From: Streptomyces sp. DSM 110735
GTDB taxonomy: Bacteria > Actinomycetota > Actinomycetes > Streptomycetales > Streptomycetaceae
NCBI RefSeq assembly: GCF_016482685.1
Contig: NZ_JACYHF010000006.1
Location: 1-64,000, forward strand
Direction of reading: 5' to 3'
Length of the DNA stretch: 64,000 bases
The translations under genes and the position numbers were made by a program. Below, piece by piece: positions 8,146 through 17,320 of the stretch (its first letter is position 1; each line of letters starts with the position of its first letter). Under the pieces are notes generated by a model that was not told the origin of the DNA, made no database searches, and worked only from the letters and a program-made list of their open reading frames with translations.

Positions 8146-9131
8146 CCCACGCCTCCCGCCGAGCGGGGCAGCGCGAGCAGGTCGCTGTGGTGCACGACGA
8201 CGCGCAGCTCGCCCGCTTCGAGCGCGGCCAGCCGCTCGTCGAGGTAGACCGCCGCCCGCTCGCGCAGCTCCGGGCGCTGTTCGACCGCCGCGCCGACCCA
8301 GCCGCGCAGCCACTGCGCGGTCAGCGCGGCGTGTTCGGGGCCGAGCCGCCACGGGCTCGGGTGCACCCGTACGGTCGCCCCGTGCTCGGCGAACGCCTGG
8401 CAGGCCACGGCGACCGCGTCGGGTCCGAGCATCCCGGTGCGGCGCTGGTGGTCGTTGAACGCCTCGGCGAGCTGCGCGTCCAGCGGGTCGGACGGCTCCA
8501 GTTCCACGCGTCCGGCGACGGACAGGGTGAGCAGCGCCGGGCAGCCCGCCCCGGCGCAGGCGGCGGCGAGGGTCTCGACCTCCTCGCGGGTGAGCACGTC
8601 GAGCAGCGCGGAGGCGGTGACCAGGTCGGCTCCGGTCAGCGCGTCCGGGGTGAGCCGGGCGACGTCGCCGCGCCGGGTCTCGACGGTGACCTGCGCGCCG
8701 TCGGCGCCCGCGCGCGGGGAGGCGACGGCGGCGAAGTGCAGCAGGTAGGGGTCGAGGTCGTGCAGGACCCAGTGCTGGGCGCCGTCCAGGCGCGCCGCCA
8801 GCCAGCGGCCCATGGAGCCGGTGCCGCAGCCGAGGTCGTGCACGACGAGTCCGCCGTCCCCGCCGGGCCGCTCGGCCACCCGGGTGGTCAGCGGCTCCAG
8901 GAGGATCTCGGCGCGGGCCTCCGCGTCGGCGGCTTCGCGCAGTTGCAGCCACTCGGGCGCGTAGCGGGGCGCCTCCTCGGCGTCGCCCTCGCGCAGCCGT
9001 ACGGTCGGGCGCTCGCCGGGGCGGGTCACGGGTCCGGCGCCCGCGATGACGTCGTCGGTGTTCACCGGCTGCTCCTCGGAGGGCGTGGAGTTGCCGGGCT
9101 GCGGCCCGGCGACCGTGGTCGTCTCGCTCAT
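8142..9131 (-). CDS. Class I SAM-dependent methyltransferase
   Basis: A 329-residue protein with the SAM-binding motif I VHDLGCGTGSMGRW near residue 97, the acidic strand LHDLDPYLL and a SALLDVLTREEV motif. The N-terminal 40 residues are Thr/Gly/Pro-rich and probably disordered. It starts at ATG 9131, overlapping the glycosyltransferase stop by 4 bases, and its own stop overlaps the membrane protein start; this tight coupling says the products work together. The methyl acceptor is unknown; given the operon it may be the glycosylated pathway product (inference). Confidence 0.87.
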   Translation of the reverse strand: MSETTTVAGPQPGNSTPSEEQPVNTDDVIAGAGPVTRPGERPTVRLREGDAEEAPRYAPEWLQLREAADAEARAEILLEPLTTRVAERPGGDGGLVVHDLGCGTGSMGRWLAARLDGAQHWVLHDLDPYLLHFAAVASPRAGADGAQVTVETRRGDVARLTPDALTGADLVTASALLDVLTREEVETLAAACAGAGCPALLTLSVAGRVELEPSDPLDAQLAEAFNDHQRRTGMLGPDAVAVACQAFAEHGATVRVHPSPWRLGPEHAALTAQWLRGWVGAAVEQRPELRERAAVYLDERLAALEAGELRVVVHHSDLLALPRSAGGVG

Positions 9132-10357
9132 GCGGCCCTCCGCGGCGCGTCGGGGAGCCGCCCGAGGACCCCGGCCAGGCTGCGGGCGGTCGCGGCCCAG
9201 CCCGCGAGGGCGGAGCGGCGCCCCCGGGCGGCGGCCTTGAGGCGGCGGCGCACGTCGGGCTCGTTGAACCAGCCGCGCAGCTCGGCGGCGATGGCGCCGG
9301 GGTCCTCCGGCGGGACGAGGATGCCGGGCACACCGCCGTCGGGGGCGCGTCCGACGGCTTCGGGCAGTCCGCCGACGTCGGTCGCGAGGACCGGGATGCC
9401 CCGGGCCAGCGCCTCGGTGACGGCCATGCCGTAGGTCTCGGCGTACGAGGTGAGGACCATCAGGTCGGCGGCGGCGTAGCTGGCGTCGAGGTCGGCGCCG
9501 GAGCGCGGTCCGGTCAGGCGCAGCCGGTCGGCGAGGCCGTACCCCTCGATCTGGGCGCGCAGCCCGTCGACGTACTCGGGGTCGTGGCCGAGCCCGCCGA
9601 CCAGCGAGCAGGTCCAGGGCAGGTCGCGTACGGCGGCGAGCGCCTCGACCAGGCGGTGCTGACCCTTGCGCGGGGTGACGGCGGCGACGCACACCAGGTG
9701 CGAGACGCCGTCGGTGCCGGGCGCGAGCGGGGCGATGTCGGCGCCGGGGGCGGCGAGGTGGACGCGGTCGGGGGCGAGCCCGTGGTGCGAGACCAGTCGG
9801 CGTACGGCCCAGTCGCTGGTGGCGATGACGGCGGGCACCCCGCGCAGCACGGCGCGCTCGCGGGCGTCGAGGTCGGCGGCGACGGCCGGGTCCAGGCCGG
9901 TCTCGTCGCCGAGCGGGAGGTGCACGAGGACGGCGAGGCGCAGCCGCTCCGCCTCGGGGACGACGATCTCGGGCACCCCACAGGCGACCAGTCCGTCGAG
10001 GAGGACCACGGTGTCGTCGGGCAGCTCGCGCAGGGTGCGGGCGAGTCCCTCGCGGGCGGCGCCGTCCGGGTCGGGCCAGGCGCCGGGCGCGGCGTGCCGG
10101 ACGACCTGCCAGCCGAAGCCGGGCAGGTCGAGGCAGACACGGCGGTCGTAGGCGTTGCCGCCGCTGGGGGCGGCGAGGTCGTCGACGCCGCCCGGCATGA
10201 CGAAGTGCACGGTGCGCAGGGACATGGGGATGATCCCGACGTTCTGGGGGGCGGTGGGCTGCGGGGGGACGTAGGCGAGGGGGGTGGCCCTCGCGCGGTC
10301 GGAACCCGCCGTCATGCGGTCGGTGGCCGTCGCGCGGTCCACGGTCAGGTCGCTCAC
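9128..10357 (-). CDS. GT4-type glycosyltransferase
   Basis: A 409-residue cytosolic GT-B fold enzyme. The N-terminal domain opens with [19 protein letters not shown], a donor/acceptor loop typical of family 4 transferases, and the C-terminal domain has the nucleotide-sugar EX7E motif in [20 protein letters not shown] and DVGGLPEAV. The GTG start at 10357 overlaps the PTPS-like stop (GTGA). It should transfer a sugar from a nucleotide donor to the product of the neighbouring pathway (inference); sugar and acceptor cannot be read. Confidence 0.9.
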   Translation of the reverse strand: MSDLTVDRATATDRMTAGSDRARATPLAYVPPQPTAPQNVGIIPMSLRTVHFVMPGGVDDLAAPSGGNAYDRRVCLDLPGFGWQVVRHAAPGAWPDPDGAAREGLARTLRELPDDTVVLLDGLVACGVPEIVVPEAERLRLAVLVHLPLGDETGLDPAVAADLDARERAVLRGVPAVIATSDWAVRRLVSHHGLAPDRVHLAAPGADIAPLAPGTDGVSHLVCVAAVTPRKGQHRLVEALAAVRDLPWTCSLVGGLGHDPEYVDGLRAQIEGYGLADRLRLTGPRSGADLDASYAAADLMVLTSYAETYGMAVTEALARGIPVLATDVGGLPEAVGRAPDGGVPGILVPPEDPGAIAAELRGWFNEPDVRRRLKAAARGRRSALAGWAATARSLAGVLGRLPDAPRRAA

Positions 10358-10752
10358 AGGTCACGCTCGTAACTCGCCCAGGCGATGTGCGACTCGTGCA
10401 GGCTGACGGAGAGGCTCGCCAGTCCGCGCGCGCCTTCGCCGAGGGCGCCCTTGTGGATGCGCTCGGCGAGGCGGTCGGCGACGACCTTGGCGAGGAACTC
10501 GGTGGAGGTGTTGACCCCCGCGAACTCGGGCTCGTCGTCGAGGTTGCGGTAGTTCAGCTCGCCGACCACGGTGCCCAGTTCCTTCGTGGCCAGACCGATG
10601 TCGACGACGATGTTGTCCTCGTCCAACTGCTCGCGCCGGAAGGTGGCGTCCACGAGGAACGTAGCCCCGTGCAGGCGCTGCGCGGGTCCGAAGACCTCGC
10701 CGCGGAAGCTGTGGGCGATCATCAGGTGATCGCGGACGGTGATGCTGAACAA
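10354..10752 (-). CDS. 6-pyruvoyl-tetrahydropterin synthase/QueD homologue with altered active site
   Basis: A 132-residue T-fold protein, first gene of a coupled four-gene operon. Alignment by eye to E. coli QueD keeps H14 (AHSF) and H28 (LHGAT), but the third zinc histidine of the HGH motif is A30, the catalytic Cys position is A24, and the Asp-His relay is N67-Y68. The Glu that anchors the pterin ring is retained (E120 in LHES). So the pocket for a pterin- or pyrimidine-like ring may be kept while normal PTPS/QueD chemistry should be lost. It may bind or rearrange a related intermediate supplied by the nearby ribA2 (inference). Confidence 0.88.
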   Translation of the reverse strand: MFSITVRDHLMIAHSFRGEVFGPAQRLHGATFLVDATFRREQLDEDNIVVDIGLATKELGTVVGELNYRNLDDEPEFAGVNTSTEFLAKVVADRLAERIHKGALGEGARGLASLSVSLHESHIAWASYERDL

Positions 10753-10932
10753 CGGACGACCCTCCAGGTGCGGCGCGTCTGGTGCCCCCCGCGGTTCCCG
10801 CCGGGGGTTGACGACTAGTACGGCTGCTCGCTTCCTCGCGTTCAGCCCTCTCTCACTCTTTTCTCAGGTCAGGCGGTCTCCGGCGCTGATTCCTTTTCAC
10901 ACGCCGACGGGGCGTGGCGCCTCTTTTCCCGC

Positions 10933-11916
10933 TCAATCGGCCGCGTCGTACCTGATGCGGTGGCACAGCGCGGGCAGCGCGCCGGAGGCCAGGCGGGGCA
11001 TGACCTCGGGCAGTTCCTCGAAGTCACTCTCGCCGGTGACGAGCGCGTCCAGCGCGGGGTCCGCCAGGAGGTCGAGGGCGAGGGCCATCCGTTCGGCGTA
11101 ACCCCGGCCGGGGCGGGCGGCCGGGGAGACGGTGCCGACCTGGCTGGCGCGCACGGTGAGGCGGCGGGAGTGGAAGGACTCGCCCAGCGGGAGGGTGACG
11201 CGCCGGTCGCCGTACCAGCTCAGCTCGATGACCGTGCCCTCGGGGGCGAGGAGTTCCAGGGCGCGGGCGAGACCCTGTTCGGTGGCGCTGGCGTGGACGA
11301 CGAGGTCGCAGCCGTCCAGGGCGTCCTCGGGCGTGGCGAAGTCGACGCCGAGCGCGTCGGCGGTCCTGGCGCGGGCGGGGTCGGCGTCCACGAGCTGGAG
11401 CCGGACGCCGGGGAAGCGGGCGAGCAGCGCGGCGACCGAGCAGCCGACCATGCCGCCGCCGACCACCGCGATCCGGTCGCCGACGAGGGGCGCGGCGTCC
11501 CACAGGGCGTTGACGGCGGTCTCCACGGTCCCGGCGAGCACGGCGCGCGCGGCGGGCACGCGCTCGGGTACGACGGTGACGGCGCTCACCGGAACGACGT
11601 AACGGCTCTGGTGCGGATACAGGCAGAAGACGGTGCGGCCGATCAGCTCAGAGGGACCCTGCTCGACGACGCCGACGCTGAGGTAGCCGTACTTCACCGG
11701 GGCGGGGAAGTCCCCCTCCTGGAACGGCGCGCGCATCGCGGCGTGTTGGCTCTCCGGCACGCCGCCCCGGAAGACCAGGGTCTCGGTGCCCCGGCTGACG
11801 CCGGAGTAGAGGGAGCGGACCAGCACCTCACCCTCGGCGGGCTCCGGGAGGGTGACGTCACGCAGCTCGCCGTGGCCGGGTGAAGTGAGCCAGAACGCGC
11901 GGGCGGCGGGGTTCAT
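10933..11916 (-). CDS. Zinc-type alcohol dehydrogenase-like oxidoreductase
   Basis: A 327-residue medium-chain dehydrogenase/reductase. It has GVSRGTETLVF in the N-terminal catalytic domain, a Rossmann motif VVGGGMVGCSVAALL near residue 148 and a VDADPARARTADALG NAD-binding stretch. The usual catalytic zinc cysteine near residue 40 is absent (VSRGTE instead), as in the group of chlorophyllide/dehydrogenase-like MDRs. ATG 11916 is chosen over ATG 11922 because AGGAGG lies directly against 11922 but 6 bases before 11916. It diverges from the CDP-alcohol transferase gene, probably belongs to the same locus, and its substrate is unknown. Confidence 0.85.
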   Translation of the reverse strand: MNPAARAFWLTSPGHGELRDVTLPEPAEGEVLVRSLYSGVSRGTETLVFRGGVPESQHAAMRAPFQEGDFPAPVKYGYLSVGVVEQGPSELIGRTVFCLYPHQSRYVVPVSAVTVVPERVPAARAVLAGTVETAVNALWDAAPLVGDRIAVVGGGMVGCSVAALLARFPGVRLQLVDADPARARTADALGVDFATPEDALDGCDLVVHASATEQGLARALELLAPEGTVIELSWYGDRRVTLPLGESFHSRRLTVRASQVGTVSPAARPGRGYAERMALALDLLADPALDALVTGESDFEELPEVMPRLASGALPALCHRIRYDAAD

Positions 11917-12023
11917 CGGCATCCTCCTGAACGATCGGGAACTTGCTCACGTACCGAGAAGGGCACAGGCCGCGCACAGTACGCGGCGATGATCGACTCT
12001 GTCACTCGGCCGGAGGATGTGCG

Positions 12024-12800
12024 GTGGCCCTGAACAACACGTATGACGCGAGGCTTCAGCAGGAGACGGCCGTGGGAGCGGGCGTACAGCTTCTGCTGCT
12101 GGCCCTGCTCGGCACGGCCATCGGCATGGGGGTGGCCGGGTGGCTGTCGGGGCTCGCCTTCGCGTTCGCCACCTGGGCGGTCCTCTCCCGCGCCCTGCAC
12201 CGCTCCGCGCTGCGCTCCTTCGGCCCGGCCAACCGGGTCACCCTCGGCCGGGCGACCCTGGTCGGCGGCGTGACGGCCCTGGTCGCCGACTCCTTCGAGA
12301 GCGCGCCCCCGGTCACCCTCCTGGTCGGACTCACCGCCGTCGCCCTCCTCCTCGACGGCGTCGACGGCAAGGTCGCCCGCCGCACCGGCACCTCCAGCGC
12401 CCTTGGCGCCCGCTTCGACATGGAGGTGGACGCGTTCCTGATCCTGGTCCTGAGCGTCTACGTCGCCACGGAGCTGGGCCCCTGGGTCCTCCTGATCGGC
12501 GCCATGCGCTACGCCTTCGTCGCCGCCGCCCGCCTCGCCCCCTGGCTCAACGCCCCCCTCCCCCCGTCCTTCGCCCGCAAGACGGTCGCCGCCCTCCAGG
12601 GCATCTGCCTCCTGGTGGCGGGCGCGGGACTCCTCCCTTACGCGGTCGAGTTCGGCGTGGTCCTGCTGGCGCTGGGGTCCCTGGTGTGGTCGTTCGGGCG
12701 GGACGTGGTGTGGCTGTGGCGGAACGCGCGGCAGGTGGAGGTGCTGGAGGAGGAGATCCCGGCCGTTCCCGCGAAGACGCCGGAGCTGGTCGCCGGTTGA
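12024..12800 (+). CDS. CDP-alcohol phosphatidyltransferase family protein
   Basis: A 258-residue integral membrane enzyme. The complete catalytic signature is present: D111, D114-G115, A118-R119, G128, D132 and D136 in the spacing DxxDGxxAR-x8-GxxxDxxxD. Five or six hydrophobic helices surround it. Such enzymes replace CMP of a CDP-linked lipid or alcohol with another alcohol. GTG 12024 is chosen because GGAGG lies 7 bases upstream. Its divergent placement beside the pterin-like locus hints that the pathway ends on a phospholipid or phosphodiester (inference); ordinary phosphoinositide or phosphoglycerol synthesis is the alternative. Confidence 0.87.
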   Translation: MALNNTYDARLQQETAVGAGVQLLLLALLGTAIGMGVAGWLSGLAFAFATWAVLSRALHRSALRSFGPANRVTLGRATLVGGVTALVADSFESAPPVTLLVGLTAVALLLDGVDGKVARRTGTSSALGARFDMEVDAFLILVLSVYVATELGPWVLLIGAMRYAFVAAARLAPWLNAPLPPSFARKTVAALQGICLLVAGAGLLPYAVEFGVVLLALGSLVWSFGRDVVWLWRNARQVEVLEEEIPAVPAKTPELVAG

Positions 12801-12807
12801 GGCGCAA

Positions 12808-12837
12808 GCGGCCGCACGGTGTCACGCGTGCGGCCGC
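12808..12837. terminator. Bidirectional hairpin terminator
   Basis: Stem GCGGCCGCAC (12808-12817) pairs with 12828-12837 around a 10-base loop, between the convergent CDP-alcohol transferase (stop 12800) and DUF574-type gene (stop 12872). Confidence 0.8.
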
Positions 12838-12871
12838 GCTCGTTCACGCCCGCTCGGGGCGCCCGTGCCGG

Positions 12872-13657
12872 TTACGGCACCCGCGCCACCCCCACGTAGA
12901 ACCCGCACCGCTCCTGCTCGGGCGCCGGTCCCTCCTGGTACCACTCGGTCGCGAACACGAGCCCCGGGTCGATCAGTTCGAGACCCTCGAAGAACGGCTC
13001 GACCTCGGCGCGGGTGCGCATGCGGAGGGGGATCGCGCCCTTCTTGTACGTGTCCTCGACCCGGTCCTTGAGTTCGGGGTGCTGGTCGGCGGTGCCGTGG
13101 GAGAGGACGAGGTAGCTGCCCGGGGGAAGGGCGTCCACCAGGGTGCGGGTGAGGCGGTAGGGGTCCTCGGAGTCGGGCAGGAAGTGCATGAGGGCGATCA
13201 GGGACAGGGCGATCGGACGGGTGAAGTCCAGCCGCTGACGGGCGTGTTCGAGGATCTCCGCGGGCTTGCGCACATCGGCGTGGATGTAGTCGGTCGCGCC
13301 CTCGGGCGTGCTGATCAGCAGCGCCTCCGCGTGCCGCAGCACGATCGGGTCGTTGTCGACGTAGACGACCTGGGCGCTCGGCGAGATCGCCTGCGCTATC
13401 TGGTGCAGGTTGGGCTCCGTCGGGATGCCGGTGCCGATGTCGAGGAACTGGTCGACGCCCTGACGGGCGAGCCACGCGGACGCGCGGTGCATGAACTCCC
13501 GGTTGCGGGCAGCGCTGCGCCGCGACTCCTCGGGGAGCGTCTCACCGACCTGCTGGTCCACGGGGTAGTTGTCCTTCCCGCCCAGCAGCCAGTCGTAGAC
13601 GCGCGCGGGGTGGGGTTTGCTGGTGTCGATACGAGGGACGGGTACGCCGGCGGTCAC
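12872..13657 (-). CDS. SAM-dependent methyltransferase, DUF574 family
   Basis: A 261-residue protein. RIDTSKPHPARVYDWLLGGK at the N-terminus, then DNYPVD, NREFMHRAS, FLDIGTGIPT and YVDNDPIVLRHA are the signature of the large DUF574 (methyltransf_19) family, extremely common in Streptomyces. The GTG at 13657 is chosen because GGAGGAG lies 6 bases upstream; longer in-frame starts to 13852 would add Arg-rich sequence unlike the family. The target is unknown. It diverges from the SWIM/VWA operon, with 280 bp between starts that hold no other gene. Confidence 0.9.
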   Translation of the reverse strand: MTAGVPVPRIDTSKPHPARVYDWLLGGKDNYPVDQQVGETLPEESRRSAARNREFMHRASAWLARQGVDQFLDIGTGIPTEPNLHQIAQAISPSAQVVYVDNDPIVLRHAEALLISTPEGATDYIHADVRKPAEILEHARQRLDFTRPIALSLIALMHFLPDSEDPYRLTRTLVDALPPGSYLVLSHGTADQHPELKDRVEDTYKKGAIPLRMRTRAEVEPFFEGLELIDPGLVFATEWYQEGPAPEQERCGFYVGVARVP

Positions 13658-13937
13658 GGGACACTCCTCCATACGCGAGAACACGGCTAACCGAGCATCC
13701 GGCCGGGCGCGCACACCGTCGGGGGACGGCACTCGCGCGGCAGGTCGGCGGCGCAAGCGTAGTCGTAGCCGCCGACAGGTGGTCCGGCGAGGGCGCGCTT
13801 GCGCGAAAGATCCCGTGACGTCCGCTGACGGTCCGTTGAAACCGCAGGTCAAGGGCGTTGTCAGTGGCTCCCCTTAGATTCGTTTCACGTTCCGCCGCTC
13901 TGGCGTGAGCGTCCCTTTTCGTGTGCATGGGAGTGGT

Positions 13938-14435
13938 GTGTTGTCCGTCTGGGAGAGGTCGAGCGCGGCGCGGGTCGTGCCGTCGGCGCGGCCGCGGAAG
14001 CTGGCCAAGGTGCCGTTCGTCGAGCTGGCCGACGGGCGGTTGCAGGGGGTCGTGTCCAGTGGGTCGGACATCGAGCGGGTGTACGTCTCCTCGGTCGCCG
14101 CGGGGTCCTACGCCTTCGCGTGCAGCACCAACAACAACCGCCCCTGCGGCGGGGCGCGCGGCACGTTCTGCAACCACATACGCGCGCTGATCGGCGAGGC
14201 AGTGCTGCAGTACGGCGGCGAGCGGGTGGCCCGCTATCTGAAGGTCGATGCCGACGACACCGACGCGGGCGTCCTCACCGGCGCCATGACGGGCACGCGC
14301 CCGGCGCAGGGCGACAGCGCCGCCGCCCAGGTCTTCAGCCGCTTCCTGCGTCACCTCTCCTATCTCGAACTGCCCGTCACCACCGCCCCGTTGCCGGAGA
14401 TGCAGTGGTTCCCGACGACGAAGGCGGTGTCCTGA
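13938..14435 (+). CDS. SWIM-like zinc-binding protein of the MoxR/VWA operon
   Basis: A 165-residue protein. The key element is FACSTNNNRPCGG followed by FCNHIRALIGEAV, which gives a C...C...CxH arrangement typical of SWIM zinc fingers that bind DNA or proteins. GTG 13938 is used (GGGAG 4 bases upstream); a GTG at 13905 would lengthen it by 11 residues. Its TGA overlaps the ATG of the next gene (TGATG). SWIM proteins accompany MoxR-VWA pairs elsewhere (known association); here it is probably the recognition subunit (inference). Confidence 0.75.
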   Translation: MLSVWERSSAARVVPSARPRKLAKVPFVELADGRLQGVVSSGSDIERVYVSSVAAGSYAFACSTNNNRPCGGARGTFCNHIRALIGEAVLQYGGERVARYLKVDADDTDAGVLTGAMTGTRPAQGDSAAAQVFSRFLRHLSYLELPVTTAPLPEMQWFPTTKAVS

Positions 14436-15820
14436 TGCGCGTCGACCTGCTCACCGATCCCGTCGAGGGGCTGGCGGAAGCCCTCGACGCCGTGGACGGT
14501 TTCGACCGGGCACTCGTCGCCGGTCTGCTGCGCCCGCAGCCGGGCCAGACCGAGGGGCTGACCGGGCTCGCCGCCGCCGTCGCCGCATCGCCGCTGGCCA
14601 CGCGGGTCGCGGAGGCGGCCGAGAAGGCGTCCGCCGGAGCCGCGGGCGAGGACCACTTCGTCGCCCTCGCCGCCGCCCGCACCGCCCTGCTCGGCTCGGC
14701 GCACGACGCGCTGACCGAGCGGGTGCGCGAGGCGGTCGGGCGCCCGTACGGCGACGAAGTCCGGACCCCGGCAGGCGCCGGGCAGCCGGTCAACCTCCTT
14801 CTCGCCGCCCGCAGTTGGCTCAGCGACCTGGCCCGGTCCGGCTGGCAGGGCATCGACCACGAACTCGTCGGCGGCGCCGCCCCCGTGGTCTCCGCGATGC
14901 TGCCCGACCCGGCGCTGCGCCGCCTTGCCGCGCTGCTCGACGGATTCGCCGCCGAACTCGCCGCCTCCTGCCCCGGCGCCACCCTGGAGCGGATACCGGT
15001 ACGGCGCTGGGCCGACCTGTGGGCGCGGGCGCTGCTGCTGACCGTCCCGGGCGCGCTCGGCACCCCGGCCGTGACCGAGGTGAGCGGTCGCCTGCTGCCG
15101 CTCGGTGTGGACGTGCAGGAGCACGCCACCGCCGTACAGGCGCAGGTGCACGCGGTGTTCGAGCCCGCCGACGGCGGTCCGGCGAGGTTGGTGCGAGCCT
15201 CGGTGTCCGCGCCGAAGCCCGACTCCGTCGTCGGCGCCGGTCTGTGGCAACTGCTGCGCCCGCACATGTCGTTGCTCGCGGCGCTGGGCGAGGGTCGCGC
15301 CATGGACCTCGACGCCATGCCGGTCACCGCCGAGGGCGACCTGCTGTGGGACGACGCGCGGGCCCGCGCCGGGGAGGACGCCGAGCCGTTCACGACCGCC
15401 CGGGTGGCGCTGCCGACCGCCGTCGCCTTCCCGACCGCTCCGCTCGACCGGCATCCGGCGCGGATCGCGGCGCCGGTCCTGGTTGAGGGGTACGCGGTGG
15501 ACGACACCGAGGGACTCGTCCTCGACGTCGCCGGGTGCCGGGTGCGGGTCGACGCCGACCGCGTCCCGGCCGCCGGACCGCTCACCCCGGAGGCAGTCGC
15601 CACGTCGTCCGCGTGCCTGGGGCTGCTGCGCTGGGACGCCGGGGAGTTCCTGCTCCAGCCGCTCGCGGTGGAGCGGACCGTACGCAAGAAGGCGGTCGCG
15701 GTGCACGCGGGCGCGTGGGCCGGGGGCACGACCGACAAGGCGGGGGTGCGCGCGGAGAAGGCGGCAACGGACGCGGTGACCGTGCTGCGCGAGCGGGCGG
15801 GAAGGCTGCTGCGCACATGA
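14435..15820 (+). CDS. Hypothetical protein of the MoxR/VWA operon
   Basis: A 461-residue Ala- and Leu-rich cytosolic protein that I cannot assign to a named family. No signal peptide, membrane segment or catalytic motif is visible; the middle contains a W-rich patch (RRWADLWARALLL) and the C-terminus is Lys/Arg-rich. It starts within the stop of the SWIM gene and its stop overlaps the VWA start (ATGA), so the operon order is fixed and the product probably forms part of a complex with the VWA and MoxR proteins (inference). Confidence 0.75.
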   Translation: MRVDLLTDPVEGLAEALDAVDGFDRALVAGLLRPQPGQTEGLTGLAAAVAASPLATRVAEAAEKASAGAAGEDHFVALAAARTALLGSAHDALTERVREAVGRPYGDEVRTPAGAGQPVNLLLAARSWLSDLARSGWQGIDHELVGGAAPVVSAMLPDPALRRLAALLDGFAAELAASCPGATLERIPVRRWADLWARALLLTVPGALGTPAVTEVSGRLLPLGVDVQEHATAVQAQVHAVFEPADGGPARLVRASVSAPKPDSVVGAGLWQLLRPHMSLLAALGEGRAMDLDAMPVTAEGDLLWDDARARAGEDAEPFTTARVALPTAVAFPTAPLDRHPARIAAPVLVEGYAVDDTEGLVLDVAGCRVRVDADRVPAAGPLTPEAVATSSACLGLLRWDAGEFLLQPLAVERTVRKKAVAVHAGAWAGGTTDKAGVRAEKAATDAVTVLRERAGRLLRT

Positions 15821-17253
15821 CCCAGGACAGCACGCAGGACAACGCCCAGGGCGCCCCCGTCGGCACCGGTCCCGCCGCCCCGGACCCCCAGGAGAACCGC
15901 CGCCAGGTTCTCTACTGGCGCCTCCTCGCCCGCCTCTTCGACCCCGAGGAGCAGGCGGGTCTCGAGTCCGCGTCCCTCGCCGTGGTGGAGGACATCGGTC
16001 TGCCGCCCGCGCTGCTCGACCCGGACGCCTCCGTGGACTCCGTCGTGCAGCGCCACCCGGAGCTGGCCGCCGAGCTGGACGGGCTGATGACGCCCGAGCC
16101 GGACCCGGACGGCAGCCGCGACCGCACCGCCGAGGTACGGCGCGCCGCGCTCGCCTCCAAGGTGCTGCTGAACGTGTTCGCCACCCGCCCCGGCGAGATC
16201 ACCGCCGGACAACTCGCCCGCTGGCAGGCGGACGCCGACTGGCTGGAGCGCGCCCTCGGCTGCAAGCCGGGCGAGCTGCGCGGCGGCAAGGCAGGTGGCC
16301 GTGCGGCGGCGGGCAACGGCACCGGCTACGGCGCGCCCACTCCCGACCTGAGCAGGCTCGTCCCCGAGATCGGTCCCGAACTCGGCGCCATCGAGGCGGG
16401 ACTCGTCCAGCGGATGCGGCTGCGCGAGGTGCTGGCCGACCCGCGGCTCGCGGCCAAGCTGACGCCGAGCATGTCGCTGGTCGAGCAGTTGCTGCGCGAC
16501 AAGGACAACCTCTCCGGCGTGGCGCTGGCGAACGCGAAGTCGCTGATCAAGCGGTATGTGGACGCGGTCGCGCAGGTGCTGCGCACCCAGGTGGAGAAGG
16601 CCACGGTCGGGGAACTCGACCGCTCGGTGCCGCCCAAGCGGGTCTTCCGCAATCTCGACCTCGACCGCACCATCTGGAAGAACCTCACCAACTGGAGCCC
16701 GGAGGAGGAGCGGCTCTACGTCGACCGCCTCTACTACCGGCACACCAGCCGCAAGACGACGCCCCAGCGGCTGATCGTCGTGGTGGACCAGTCGGGCTCC
16801 ATGGTCGACTCGATGGTCAACTGCACCATCCTGGCGTCCATCTTCGCCGGGCTGCCGAAGGTCGACGTCCATCTGATCGCCTACGACACGCAGGCGCTGG
16901 ACCTCACCCCGTGGGCGCACGACCCGTTCGAGACGCTGCTGCGCACCAAGCTCGGCGGCGGCACGGACGGCACCGTGGCCATGGCGCTCGCCCACCCGAA
17001 GATCGCGGAACCGCGCAACACGGTCGTGGTCTGGATATCCGACTTCTACGAGTGGCGCGGGCAGGAGCTGTACGACAGCTTCGCCGCCGTGCACCGCTCG
17101 GGCGCGAAGTTCATCCCGGTCGGCTCGGTGACCAGCTCCGGGCGCGGCAGCGTCAACCCGTGGTTCCGGGAGCGCTTCAAGGACCTGGGCACGCCGGTGA
17201 TCTCCGGCCACATCAAGAAGCTCGTGCACGAACTCAAGACGTTCCTGACCTGA
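15817..17253 (+). CDS. VWA domain protein (MoxR partner)
   Basis: A 478-residue cytosolic protein. The C-terminal von Willebrand A domain has a full MIDAS: D324-Q-S-G-S328, T383 in GGGTDG and D409 in WISDFYE, so it should bind a divalent metal. The N-terminal 300 residues are mostly helical and lack known motifs; a Gly/Ala-rich linker lies near residues 155-170. VWA proteins of this kind pair with MoxR AAA+ ATPases as chaperone or remodelling machines (family knowledge). The ATG at 15817 overlaps the preceding stop; the MoxR gene follows after 67 bp. Confidence 0.88.
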   Translation: MTQDSTQDNAQGAPVGTGPAAPDPQENRRQVLYWRLLARLFDPEEQAGLESASLAVVEDIGLPPALLDPDASVDSVVQRHPELAAELDGLMTPEPDPDGSRDRTAEVRRAALASKVLLNVFATRPGEITAGQLARWQADADWLERALGCKPGELRGGKAGGRAAAGNGTGYGAPTPDLSRLVPEIGPELGAIEAGLVQRMRLREVLADPRLAAKLTPSMSLVEQLLRDKDNLSGVALANAKSLIKRYVDAVAQVLRTQVEKATVGELDRSVPPKRVFRNLDLDRTIWKNLTNWSPEEERLYVDRLYYRHTSRKTTPQRLIVVVDQSGSMVDSMVNCTILASIFAGLPKVDVHLIAYDTQALDLTPWAHDPFETLLRTKLGGGTDGTVAMALAHPKIAEPRNTVVVWISDFYEWRGQELYDSFAAVHRSGAKFIPVGSVTSSGRGSVNPWFRERFKDLGTPVISGHIKKLVHELKTFLT

Positions 17254-17320
17254 TCAGCGGGTCTGCGTGGCGACTCACGCCCCTCCCCTCTGATCCCCCT
17301 GTACCGAAAGGCACTTCACC

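Noticed and set aside
14377-17229. Very long open frame (950 codons) on the minus strand
   Set aside because: Antisense to the coupled SWIM/VWA operon; composition is Arg/Pro/Ser-rich with no protein motif. It is the usual by-product of GC-rich third positions.
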